Assembly (NCBI RefSeq): GCF_001636345.1
Contig: NZ_KV440945.1
Span: 677,340-741,339, forward strand
Origin: Cytobacillus gottheilii
Lineage (GTDB): Bacteria > Bacillota > Bacilli > Bacillales > Cytobacillaceae
Length of the DNA stretch: 64,000 nucleotides
Direction of reading: 5' to 3'
The notes beneath the pieces were generated by a model that had not been told where the DNA came from, did no database searches, and saw only the letters and a program-made list of their open reading frames with translations. Made by a program: the position numbers and the translations under genes. This document shows, piece by piece, positions 43,972-52,302 of this stretch. Within the stretch, counting starts at the first letter, position 1. Every line of letters starts with the position of its first letter.

Positions 43972-45207
43972 TTATCTTTGAATAAAACCTGTAAAAATAT
44001 ATTTAGCGATTTGTTTTGTTCCAAGGTTTTCAATCGCTGTTTTTGAAGTGTATTTCGTCCAGATCGGGGTGTTGAATGATGTAATCTCATTTTCACTGTG
44101 AATATCCGGCTGGATAGCGACAAGCTGCTCAGATGAAAGTCCTTCTACTACTTCTTGTGTTTGTCCCATTTTCAATCCCACTGTTAATGGCGTTTTCTGC
44201 AATGTCCCGTCCTGGCCAATAACAAATGCGTTCTTTGCGATGCCAGTTGTGCTTAATGCTTTAACTGGAATGGTTACGGCATCAAGTATTTCATTTGTGA
44301 CCACATTTACATTTACATGCTTGCCTGTTAATAATGACTCTTGTTCTTCTTCAAGCTGAAGTTCAACGGAGAAGGGATAAGTACTCTCCTTGTTAAGGGA
44401 TGGTTCGGATTCAGGATATGTGTTGATCTTGCTGACGATTCCATTTATTTTTCCTTCATCAGCTGCAAAAACATGAGCAGGCATGCCCACCTCAATTTTG
44501 TCCACTTCTTCTTCTGTTAAACTGCCTTTGATCGAAGGAGTATCAGAATGGATGGTGATGACCGGGTTACCCAGACTGGTGTTAATATCTGTAACCGTTC
44601 CAGCATAGGTGCTGAGGGTGGTCAGCATATTGTTTTGCTGATCTATATTGGAAATTTGCTTTTGGATGACACTTGCTTCAGCCATTAATAACTCTCGCTC
44701 AAGCTCTTTTTGATAAATTTCTTTTTCAACATCAACAACGGAATTATAGATGAAGTTAGTGGAATCTTCGTCTGCAGTTTCCGTGCTTTCTTTTGCCTCA
44801 ATGACAATAATAAAGCTGCGCAGCTCATCAATATGATCTTCAATGCTTTCGATTTGTTCTTCTAATTTATCTGCTTCAAATTCCAGCATTCGCTGATCTT
44901 CCTCAATATTGAAGGATTCATATTCAAATAAAGGATCACCAGGATTCACAGTATCGCCTTCTGCAACGGTGAACTGGCTGAAAGCCCCGATTTGTTCGTT
45001 AAAATAAACCTTGTGCTCTTCCAAAGGAACGACGACACCTTCTGTATGGAAGGCTTCCTGCAGATCGCCCCGTTTGGTTTCTTCATACTGACTCACATAA
45101 GAGATTCTATCAATCTCACTATCTTTCTTAAGGAGCAAGTAACTGTTTACACTGATCAGGAGAACGGATGCAGCTGTTCCAGCAATGATCTGCCATTTCT
45201 TCATCAT
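43972..45207 (-). CDS. HlyD/MacA-type membrane-fusion protein (YknX-like)
   Basis: 411 residues. One N-terminal membrane helix (IIAGTAASVLLISVNSYLLL), a biotinyl-lipoyl-like hairpin region interrupted by a coiled coil (about 100-200, EFEADKLEEQIESIEDHIDE), then beta-barrel segments. Such adaptors work with MacB-type ABC exporters; in Bacillus YknX acts with YknY, YknZ and YknW. ATG 45207 lies 8 bp after AAAGG. It is preceded by a YknW-like gene, but no ATPase or permease gene is adjacent. Confidence 0.8.
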   Translation of the reverse strand: MMKKWQIIAGTAASVLLISVNSYLLLKKDSEIDRISYVSQYEETKRGDLQEAFHTEGVVVPLEEHKVYFNEQIGAFSQFTVAEGDTVNPGDPLFEYESFNIEEDQRMLEFEADKLEEQIESIEDHIDELRSFIIVIEAKESTETADEDSTNFIYNSVVDVEKEIYQKELERELLMAEASVIQKQISNIDQQNNMLTTLSTYAGTVTDINTSLGNPVITIHSDTPSIKGSLTEEEVDKIEVGMPAHVFAADEGKINGIVSKINTYPESEPSLNKESTYPFSVELQLEEEQESLLTGKHVNVNVVTNEILDAVTIPVKALSTTGIAKNAFVIGQDGTLQKTPLTVGLKMGQTQEVVEGLSSEQLVAIQPDIHSENEITSFNTPIWTKYTSKTAIENLGTKQIAKYIFTGFIQR

Positions 45208-45219
45208 TTTCAACACCTT

Positions 45220-45882
45220 TTATAGAAGCTTTTCAAATTTTATATATGAAAGTAAAGCGGAAATCAGCCAGTAAAGGAGATGAATGGAAAGAACCATCAG
45301 AAATAGTACCCTAGGCTTCCGTTCTGAGAGATATACTAACCCTTTATACTGCAGCCAGATCACGAAGATCGCAATCAGGCTGATTTGTCCAAAGAATGAT
45401 GTAACAAATAGATTGTCAGTTAAACTTTGCGCTATAATTCCTAATGATAATGGAGATGAATCTTTATCAAGTCCAAGCTGGAACGCGAGGAACATAAAGA
45501 TCGCTTTCTCAGCAATCAGAATACTTACCGCAAAAAATTGCAATGTAAGAACTTTTTTATACGGAATATCTGTCAGTGACCAGAAATAAAGCGCTGGAAT
45601 AAACAGAAGAAGGGCAGGATAGCAAACACCCCATAAAATCTGACCTAACGCGAAAAATAGTTTCTTTGCTTCAAATTCACCTGCAGACACACTCGTTAAT
45701 TCGTTTGAAATAATGTCATTGCCCATTCCAAAGTACGCACCGATTGTAAAAATAAGGATGCTGGCAATAAAAAGGAACACTATTCGATTTGTTAGATTTC
45801 GTACTTCCTCCGCTTTTTGAAGCTGATAGAAAAAATCATAAGGGTGGAGTAGCCCTTTTATGAGCCGAACTTCATAAATCAT
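45220..45882 (-). CDS. Yip1-domain membrane protein (YknW-like)
   Basis: 220 residues with five or six membrane segments. The N-terminal IYEVRLIKGLLHPYDFFYQL is a Yip1-family entry helix. ATG 45882 follows GGAGG; the reading frame extends nine codons upstream without a site. It lies 12 bp before the YknX-like adaptor. In Bacillus YknW forms a complex with YknXYZ that protects against a toxic peptide (SdpC), so a similar role is plausible, but the ABC partners are missing here. Confidence 0.72.
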   Translation of the reverse strand: MIYEVRLIKGLLHPYDFFYQLQKAEEVRNLTNRIVFLFIASILIFTIGAYFGMGNDIISNELTSVSAGEFEAKKLFFALGQILWGVCYPALLLFIPALYFWSLTDIPYKKVLTLQFFAVSILIAEKAIFMFLAFQLGLDKDSSPLSLGIIAQSLTDNLFVTSFFGQISLIAIFVIWLQYKGLVYLSERKPRVLFLMVLSIHLLYWLISALLSYIKFEKLL

Positions 45883-46071
45883 ATAAATCCTCCAGTGATT
45901 AGGTATCATTCATTTTTATTACACTAAATCCTATTTTAACTTAAAATGTGACAAAAAGGCAGTAATTACCTCTAAAAACGCATGTAATATTTTACAAAAT
46001 GAATAAAATTAACTAGATTGAGCGGGGATTTTAGACGCAACGGAGGAAAGGGTTATTTTTACTGCAATATG

Positions 46072-46141
46072 CACTCGCTTTCCGGCGGGGAGGGTGTTGT
46101 TCCCTCCTTGTCGCGCGCTCCAATCCGTTTCAATCACTATA
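46072..46141. repeat. GC-rich Bacillus-type intergenic repeat D (deleted version)
   Basis: Read on the minus strand: GTGATTGAAACGGATTGGAG at one end and CCCGCCGGAAAGCGAGTGC at the other, the same ends as repeat A with most of the middle lost. Confidence 0.7.
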
Positions 46142-46170
46142 CATAATGCTGCTATGATCCTGGTGATAAT

Positions 46171-47037
46171 CTACCAGTTCTTAATCTTCTCCGTAATAAA
46201 TTGAATGTATTTAGTATCAAGCTGCAATTCAAAGATAATGAGAGCTCTCTCCATAAACGATTTGGCTTCTTTCAGATTGCCGATCAGTTCGAAGTTGTAG
46301 CCAACATGGTAATGAAGCTCGCCAAGCAGATACAAATGGTCTCGTTCAATACAGTAGGCGATCGCCTGTTTACAGTATAATGTTGATTGCCGATATTGCC
46401 CGAGGCGAGTGAGTGTCCGAGCGAGATTATAATATAAACGTGTTTGGATCGTATCATCCTGTATATATGGAAGCTGTTTAAGATGTTCTTTTGCATACTC
46501 ATAGATTTCGAGCGCTTTTGGAAGGTCGCCTTGCTCAAAAAGGATGATGCCTTTGCTTTGAAGAATTTCAACTTCTCGCTCAGACCACACTTTGTCATGA
46601 GTCATTTCAATTGCTTCGTCCAAATATTTCAGTGCTGTATTCACTTTATTATCTAGGTGGTAGGTATAAATGCCTTTATGCCAAAGAAGGAGTTGGGCAT
46701 TTTTCCGATTTTGATGAAAAAGCGGGTTTTTTTCCTCGGCTTTAACGATCAACTGCATTTCTTCATATTTTAATTCACGCCGGGCTGTAATAAGCTGCCG
46801 GCTTACTTCCCGCACATAATCAATTCTGGGAGTTGTTCCGATATCAAAAAAGTAGTTGACATCAACTCCTAATTTTTGTGAAATAAGATAGAGTGTCGAA
46901 GCATACGGGTAGACATCGCCCTTTTCGATTTTACTTATTTGCGCCTGCGTACAAATGCCATCAGCCAGCTCTTTTTGAGAAAGCTTCAGTTGTTTTCGCA
47001 GCTCCTTGATTTTTTCCCCGATCACAATAAAATTCAT
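46171..47037 (-). CDS. PlcR-like RNPP quorum-sensing regulator (HTH + TPR)
   Basis: 288 residues. An N-terminal XRE helix-turn-helix (GEKIKELRKQLKLSQKELAD, QAQISKIEKGDVYPY; residues 6-65) is followed by about five TPR helix pairs to the end (for example ALKYLDEAIEMT, GDLPKALEIYEYAKEHL, YNLARTLTRLGQYRQS). Length and layout match PlcR of the Bacillus cereus group, which binds the imported PapR peptide through its TPR domain. ATG 47037 is preferred to GTG 47046. A 41-codon exported-peptide gene lies divergently 200 bp away, which is the expected partner. Confidence 0.83.
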   Translation of the reverse strand: MNFIVIGEKIKELRKQLKLSQKELADGICTQAQISKIEKGDVYPYASTLYLISQKLGVDVNYFFDIGTTPRIDYVREVSRQLITARRELKYEEMQLIVKAEEKNPLFHQNRKNAQLLLWHKGIYTYHLDNKVNTALKYLDEAIEMTHDKVWSEREVEILQSKGIILFEQGDLPKALEIYEYAKEHLKQLPYIQDDTIQTRLYYNLARTLTRLGQYRQSTLYCKQAIAYCIERDHLYLLGELHYHVGYNFELIGNLKEAKSFMERALIIFELQLDTKYIQFITEKIKNW

Positions 47038-47107
47038 GTTGACCACATCCTAAATATTCCTATAATTATATTTCTGATTGTACCACTGAAAAATTAAGAG
47101 ATATAGA

Positions 47108-47160
47108 CTGAAAACCTCCTACTAAATCCTTATAATAGAGAATTTGCATTTTTTCAAATT
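47108..47160 (+). promoter_or_regulatory. Divergent promoter with inverted repeat before the pro-peptide gene
   Basis: -35-like CTGAAA (47108-47113), 17-bp spacer, perfect -10 TATAAT (47131-47136), then the inverted repeat AATTTG-N8-CAAATT (47141-47160) overlapping the expected transcription start. It is a candidate binding site of the divergent PlcR-like regulator. It is not the canonical PlcR box. Confidence 0.5.
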
Positions 47161-47237
47161 ATGGTTAAATGAAACTGTAAAGATTAATCAAGCTTTTGTC
47201 AAAGGTCAGTTAATTACTAATTGAAGGAGGCAGTTAT

Positions 47238-47363
47238 ATGAAAAAGAAATTTTTTGTATTATTCACAGCTGTATTAATCGCACTTAGCTTGTCTGGAGGA
47301 GCGATCAGCGCCAGTGGTCCAGATGGAGGAGCAACAACTTTAGAATTACCATCCGTACATTAA
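47238..47363 (+). CDS. PapR-like exported signalling pro-peptide (41 aa)
   Basis: The start follows a strong AAGGAGG. The product has a Sec signal (KKKFFVLFTAVLIALSLSGG, cleavage likely after ISA) and a short tail ending GATTLELPSVH. The C-terminal heptapeptide LELPSVH resembles mature PapR peptides such as DLPFEF/DLPFEH (acidic residue - Leu - Pro near the C-terminus). It is followed by a terminator (47416-47447). Position divergent to a PlcR-like receptor, size, export signal and C-terminus together support a quorum-sensing pro-peptide. The mature form is inferred. Confidence 0.75.
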   Translation: MKKKFFVLFTAVLIALSLSGGAISASGPDGGATTLELPSVH

Positions 47364-47415
47364 GTCTTAAGCTAGTGTAACTAGGCCTCAACGTTTATAC
47401 ATCATAATCTCCTTT

Positions 47416-47447
47416 GATCACTTCGTTTTGAAGTGATTTTTTTTGCC
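47416..47447 (+). terminator. Terminator of the pro-peptide gene
   Basis: ATCACTTC GTTTT GAAGTGAT followed by eight T. Confidence 0.88.
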
Positions 47448-47726
47448 TTTTTCTTTATGTATGGAGAGGATGCGAGAACCAGTAACTAATTAATACATAA
47501 TAAGAAGCGATATTAATAGAAGAAGTTTGTTTTAACAGCATGCGTAATTAGCTTGTATGGAATAAAAATGGTATAAAATATGCTTATAGTTATATTTATA
47601 CTCAAAAACATGATCTTTCTAGATATATTAGAGTTGAAGCATACATTCAAGCAACCTCAATGGTTTTCTGAATATTTACTAAATTTGCTATGATAGAGTT
47701 ATCCTGAAGAATAATGAGGTGATCGT
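47448..47726. other. Intergenic region, AT-rich
   Basis: Nothing is recognised except an extended -10-like TTGCTATGAT (about 47684-47694), which is probably the promoter of the next small gene. Confidence 0.4.
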
Positions 47727-48053
47727 ATGAACGCATTAGAAATGAAAGTGATGCCATCCTTTCAAGAGGGAAGCTGCTCGATCCTGTTTTCGTTTTATTT
47801 TCAAGAAGAAGAGAAGAAGATTGGAGAGGCCGTCATTTGTACATGTTCAGAAGCCTTTTTTACAGATGGAAACCAGACAGAAATGGAAATGTCGGTTGCA
47901 TTTATGAGTGAAAATATCCATTGTGAAAAAAAGATTGCCTACCTCAAGGAGTTCCAAGTGATGGATGAATACAAACAGGATTCCATGGGCCGAATTCAGG
48001 ATTTTCTTCGCATTATTGGCATTAGCGAATTTAAAGAACCATATGTCCTTTAA
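47727..48053 (+). CDS. Hypothetical small cytoplasmic protein
   Basis: 108 residues, acidic, no signal or membrane segment; beta-rich first part (CSILFSFYFQEEEKKIGEA) and a helical end. GAGGTGAT gives a good start and a promoter-like TTGCTATGAT precedes it. Not recognised. It lies near the peptide-signalling locus, but no functional link can be shown. Confidence 0.6.
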   Translation: MNALEMKVMPSFQEGSCSILFSFYFQEEEKKIGEAVICTCSEAFFTDGNQTEMEMSVAFMSENIHCEKKIAYLKEFQVMDEYKQDSMGRIQDFLRIIGISEFKEPYVL

Positions 48054-48249
48054 AAGACCTATGTCCATTTTAGGATGAAACACTGTAATCGTATTAGCCT
48101 TGGTTAGGAAATAGTCTATAGGAGATTCTGGGGTACAAACCACTAAATACTTATTAGCTATAATTTAACCAAAATAAGAAAAATCTTCATATTCCTTCTT
48201 GTATATAAGCCTGTATATGTTAAAATAAAAATGTAATACAACTCCGTTT

Positions 48250-48332
48250 TGGTATACTGATAAATTGTGGGCGATGGTTGGCCTAAGGCTGGAAAGATAT
48301 CCGTTTTTAATAAACGGATATCTTTTTTTTAT
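48250..48332 (+). ncRNA. Candidate small RNA or orphan leader with terminator
   Basis: -10-like TATACT (48253-48258), a small GGCC-TAA-GGCT hairpin (48280-48290) and a strong terminator AAGATATCCGTTT / AAACGGATATCTT with T8 (48294-48330). There is no reading frame between. It could be a ~70-nt RNA. No known riboswitch was matched with confidence. Confidence 0.4.
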
Positions 48333-48790
48333 GCTTTTTTATAGAAGAATGGTGAACTACTAAATTATACAAACAAGTTGATTGCTCATTTGAAATATAA
48401 CTTGACTCCGGTAAATTGTCCATTAGTTTTGGTTTGGTGTAGAACTTTTATAAATCTTAGAAACTAATAAGTTTAAAAACAGGTGCAATGGAGCGGAGGA
48501 CCCTCGACTCCTGCGGGCTATAGAGGAAAGGGTGAGACACCGCAGGCTTGCCGAGGAGGCTCAGCTTCCTCCCCGCGGAAAGCGAGGGTCCGCAGCGCAA
48601 TGGAACAAACAGCCTATTAAGATTAATTAAGTTATGTACCGCTATTTCATTTTAACTAACTAATTGGACAAAATTACCTGCATTTCCACAAGGATAATTT
48701 TACATATTGTGTTGGATTTTATAGGAAATCATATATACTAGAATGGTAGATTTTATAAAAAGAGTGAAAGTTAGGGGATGTAAAAGAAGA
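48333..48790. other. Intergenic region with GC-rich repeat B
   Basis: Only the repeat at 48484-48608 is recognised; the rest is AT-rich leader of the following gene. Confidence 0.4.
48484..48608. repeat. GC-rich Bacillus-type intergenic repeat B
   Basis: CAATGGAGCGGAGGACC, GACTCCTGCGGGC, GTGAGACACCGCAGG and CCCGCGGAAAGCGAGGGTCC in order; same family as repeat A. Its outer ends, GCAATGGAGCGG and CAGCGCAATGG, are close to those of copy C. Confidence 0.8.
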
Positions 48791-51307
48791 ATGAAAAAAG
48801 CGTTTTTGTTGGTGTTGTCACTGTTCCTGGTTACTTGGCATTTTAGCGGCATTACAGCTTTTGCAGACACTGTGACGAATGTAACGCCAGGCGTTAAACT
48901 GGAAAAACGAAATACAACCATTTCCAGTAAAAAGCAGGCAGTAAATATTTTAAATGTTAATTTACTAGATCCATATACAACAATAAATTATGGAATCTCC
49001 AGTCCAATCAATCAGCGTTCGACTGTAACCGCACTTGCGAAAGCAAATACACGCGAGAAACATCATGTTGTTGGTGCAGTAAATGCTTCTTTATTTCATA
49101 TGGACAGCGGGTACCCTACATACTTGCTTGCTCGTAATAATAAAATTGATTTTCTCGGAGCGGTATCTGCTTTAAGTAATGGATTTATGCATACACCGGC
49201 AGCTTTTGGTATTGATAAAGCCGGGAAAGGATTAGTAAGTAAATTTAATTTAGATATTACGTTATCACATCATAACAAAAGCTTTAAGATTGATTCTTTT
49301 AATAGACAAAGAGATCCGAATGAAAGCATCCTCTTTACGAGCAGTAATCGTTATGATAAAACTCGGACAAACCAAACAGGGTTAGAAATTGTTGTTCAAA
49401 AATTGAATAAGAACCTAGATCCGGGCGCGAGCTTTGGAGATACCATTACAGGTGAGGTAACTTCCATCCGGCCATATGGACAGCTTACAAGTGCGACAAT
49501 CCCTAAAGATGGGTATGTTATTTCAGCGCACGGAACACAAGTAGATCAAGTAAGAGATCTAAAAATTGGAGATCCTGTATCTCTTAAAGTAGATATTGAT
49601 GATAAATGGAAAGACGCTTCCTTTATGCTTGCAAGCGGTCCGCTTCTTGTACAAGCAGGCAAGGTGAATATGTCAATTGATCCTACAAGTCCTCGTGCGA
49701 CTTCCAGAACATCAAGAACAGCTGTTGCGGTTGATAAAACGGGTACTAAAGTATTCCTTGTAACAGTAGATAAAGGAACGGCTGGCTATAGCCAGGGAAT
49801 GACGCTGAAGGAATTTTCTTCTTACTTAGTTGGACTTGGAGCCTATCAAGCTCTGAATCTCGATGGTGGCGGGTCAACAACATTGGCAGCGAGAATGCCA
49901 GGAAACCGCTATGCAGGCTTAATCAATAGGCCATCGGATGGAACGCAAAGACGGGTTTCTGCGATCTTGCAGGCTGTCAGCACCGCTCCATATAGTGAAG
50001 CTGTTTCGTTTAAAGCAGCACAGGCTGAAGTTGGAAAAGTAGCGGTTGGCGCTTCTGTTTCTTTTAAAATATCAGATGCCCTTGATGGGTATAACAACTT
50101 AATTCCGTATAATGAGAGTCAAGTAGAATATATTGCTGATAATAACATTGGCAAAATTGAAAACGGCCGTTTTGTAGGCTTAAAAGAAGGCACAACAAAT
50201 GTCACTGTTAAATATGGAAAAGCTCAAGTGAAAGTGCCTGTTACTGTTGTAGCAACTCCATCTCAATTCAAAGTGACACCTGGTGAGGTTTATCTGCAAA
50301 AAGGCGGAGAACAGACACTATCTGTTACGGCAACAGATGCAGACGGCAAGCCAATTATTATGAATAAGGATTCTGTTTCATGGTCTGTAATTGGAAATGC
50401 TGGAACGATCGATGATAATGGAAAGTTTACGGCTGGAAAAGCGGAAGCGAAGGGAACGATCGTTGCACAAATGGGCAGCAAAAAAGTTTCGATTCCTGTA
50501 ACTGTAAGCAACAAGCCAAGACTTCTGAATGGGTTTAATTCAAAAGCAGAGTGGAAGGCTGAGAGCATTCGCGCCAGTACGACACTTAGCTCCATAGCGG
50601 ATGGCACTCAATATGAAGGAAATGGGGCCCTGCGCTTAAATTATGATTTTACTGGCAACAAAAGCGGTACAACAGCATCATACGCGGTCGCTTCCAAAAG
50701 AATTGCGATTCCAGGCAAACCTAAAGCAATTGGCGCGTGGGTATATGGCGACGGAAAATCGCATTGGCTGAGAGGACGCGTTTATGATGCGCAAGGCAAG
50801 GAAGTTACAATTGACTTCACGAAAGAAGCCGGTCTGAATTGGAAGGGCTGGAAATACGTACAGGCACAGCTTCCATCTACTGTTCGTTATCCATTATCCT
50901 TTGACCGAATTTACTTAGCAGAGCCGACCATTTCTAAACAAAATAAAGGCAGCATTGTATTTGATCAGCTCCAGGCTGTATATGATCTGCCACATGCCGA
51001 GACTTATTTTAAAACGGGATCTGATACAAGGACTGCACCGGCTAACAAGCAATGGAAAGTTGAATTTAATATTCCATTAAGTCCATTATCCATCACGAAA
51101 GAAAACATCTATGTGGAAAATAGCAAAGGTGAGCGGATGCCGATTTCGGTCAAGCTGTCTAATGACCTTAAAACAGTGCTCGTAAATGCACCTTCTGCAG
51201 GCTATCAATCTGGTGAAAACTATCGCCTGACAGTTACGAAGTATGTAACATCAACAAAGGGCATGGGATTGAGAAAAGATTTTTATATGACCTTTAAAGC
51301 TCAATAA
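48791..51307 (+). CDS. Secreted phosphodiester glycosidase (NAGPA) family protein
   Basis: About 838 residues from ATG 48791, which places the signal peptide correctly (MKKAFLLVLSLFLVTWHF ... ADT); an ATG at 48743 would add 16 charged residues. A NAGPA domain occupies about residues 80-390 (VGAVNASLFHMDSGYP, MLASGPLLV, LNLDGGGSTTLA). Bacterial Ig-like (Big_2) modules follow (VTVKYGKAQVKVPVTV; SVTATDADGKP), then a carbohydrate-binding-like jelly-roll (~600-760) and a C-terminal Big_5-like piece. It may act on wall glycopolymers. It lies next to SlaP/SecA2, although transcribed convergently. Confidence 0.8.
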   Translation: MKKAFLLVLSLFLVTWHFSGITAFADTVTNVTPGVKLEKRNTTISSKKQAVNILNVNLLDPYTTINYGISSPINQRSTVTALAKANTREKHHVVGAVNASLFHMDSGYPTYLLARNNKIDFLGAVSALSNGFMHTPAAFGIDKAGKGLVSKFNLDITLSHHNKSFKIDSFNRQRDPNESILFTSSNRYDKTRTNQTGLEIVVQKLNKNLDPGASFGDTITGEVTSIRPYGQLTSATIPKDGYVISAHGTQVDQVRDLKIGDPVSLKVDIDDKWKDASFMLASGPLLVQAGKVNMSIDPTSPRATSRTSRTAVAVDKTGTKVFLVTVDKGTAGYSQGMTLKEFSSYLVGLGAYQALNLDGGGSTTLAARMPGNRYAGLINRPSDGTQRRVSAILQAVSTAPYSEAVSFKAAQAEVGKVAVGASVSFKISDALDGYNNLIPYNESQVEYIADNNIGKIENGRFVGLKEGTTNVTVKYGKAQVKVPVTVVATPSQFKVTPGEVYLQKGGEQTLSVTATDADGKPIIMNKDSVSWSVIGNAGTIDDNGKFTAGKAEAKGTIVAQMGSKKVSIPVTVSNKPRLLNGFNSKAEWKAESIRASTTLSSIADGTQYEGNGALRLNYDFTGNKSGTTASYAVASKRIAIPGKPKAIGAWVYGDGKSHWLRGRVYDAQGKEVTIDFTKEAGLNWKGWKYVQAQLPSTVRYPLSFDRIYLAEPTISKQNKGSIVFDQLQAVYDLPHAETYFKTGSDTRTAPANKQWKVEFNIPLSPLSITKENIYVENSKGERMPISVKLSNDLKTVLVNAPSAGYQSGENYRLTVTKYVTSTKGMGLRKDFYMTFKAQ

Positions 51308-51315
51308 AGGATAAC

Positions 51316-51348
51316 AAAAAAGATCAGCTTTGATGGCTGATCTTTTTT
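51316..51348. terminator. Bidirectional terminator between convergent genes
   Basis: AAAAAAGATCAGC TTTGATG GCTGATCTTTTTT; serves the NAGPA gene and slaP. Confidence 0.9.
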
Positions 51349-51387
51349 GACGTGTAATTTCTTAATATAGCAGGATACCGCTGTTTT

Positions 51388-52284
51388 TTATTGAATCGGA
51401 TATGCTCTCCATTTAGATAAATCCGGATTCTCTTTTTTAACTAATGAGGCTGGGAAGATAAAAGTCCAAGGTCTGGATGTGTTGGCCTTTAATTCGAAAT
51501 CTTCAAGTTTAAAGCTTCCTTCTGCTACTTTTTCACCTGCAGCATCTTCAACGATTAGTGGCAGCTGGTGGAATGCAACGTTTTTCTCATGGCCATTGCG
51601 AAGCAGCATCGTCACTTGAAGATCTTTATTTTCGGCAATTTGAGCATTTAATCCATAGAAGTTTACTTCTCCTGGCTTAGGAGCCTCAAGAGAGGAAACG
51701 AGTTTTTCAAGATTTTCGCGCTGTTCAGTTGAAATAGCTTTTACCCAGGTTTCATGTAAATCAAGCTTATGCTTTTCTTTTAATTCAATTGCAAGAGTCC
51801 AATCTTTATGGCTGAATTCCCGATTTACAATTGAATCAACTGGGAATATGAATGTCCATGGACGGCTGCTTCTGCCTGGAACTTCGCCAAGAGCGCCTAA
51901 ATCAAATGTATGTCTGGCGGCCAGCTTTTTATCCGCATCTAAAAGAACCAAAGTTAGCTCATGAAACTTAATGCCTTTTGCAAGACTGTTTCGAACGAAT
52001 GCTGTTACTTCAATTCCATGGTCCTCATCATTTAACTCAATTCCAGCTAGAGAAATTTGATTCGGCTTCAAAGGTGCTAAGTCATTGTTTAAGAACCTTA
52101 GTACATAAAGCTGTTCGTTTTCAACATTCCAGCTAGGATGAAGTGACAGTTCCGTATGGATTTGATCCTCTTGGCTTTTTTCATCAGTTTCATTTAAAAG
52201 CTCAGTTGATGATACGCTGCTGTCCAGACCAGTCATTTTGATGTCTTCTTTATTTTTGCGGCGAAAGATTGATAAGATCCCCAT
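51388..52284 (-). CDS. slaP: S-layer assembly protein SlaP (accessory Sec system)
   Basis: 298 residues, soluble, with two homologous beta-rich halves: each half ends with a SRPWTFIFP block (residues ~143-155 and ~270-280) and contains KGIKFHELTLVLLDA / KNVAFHQLPLIVEDA. This two-fold repeat and its position directly after secA2 match SlaP of Bacillus anthracis, which helps SecA2 export S-layer proteins. GGAGGT-type sites precede ATG 52284, 18 bp behind secA2. Confidence 0.87.
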   Translation of the reverse strand: MGILSIFRRKNKEDIKMTGLDSSVSSTELLNETDEKSQEDQIHTELSLHPSWNVENEQLYVLRFLNNDLAPLKPNQISLAGIELNDEDHGIEVTAFVRNSLAKGIKFHELTLVLLDADKKLAARHTFDLGALGEVPGRSSRPWTFIFPVDSIVNREFSHKDWTLAIELKEKHKLDLHETWVKAISTEQRENLEKLVSSLEAPKPGEVNFYGLNAQIAENKDLQVTMLLRNGHEKNVAFHQLPLIVEDAAGEKVAEGSFKLEDFELKANTSRPWTFIFPASLVKKENPDLSKWRAYPIQ

Positions 52285-52302
52285 TTCTCCATACCTCCAT
52301 GT

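Noticed and set aside
48260..48330. Fluoride-type riboswitch suggested by GGGCGATGG
   Set aside because: The rest of the conserved core is not present and no transporter gene follows within reach.
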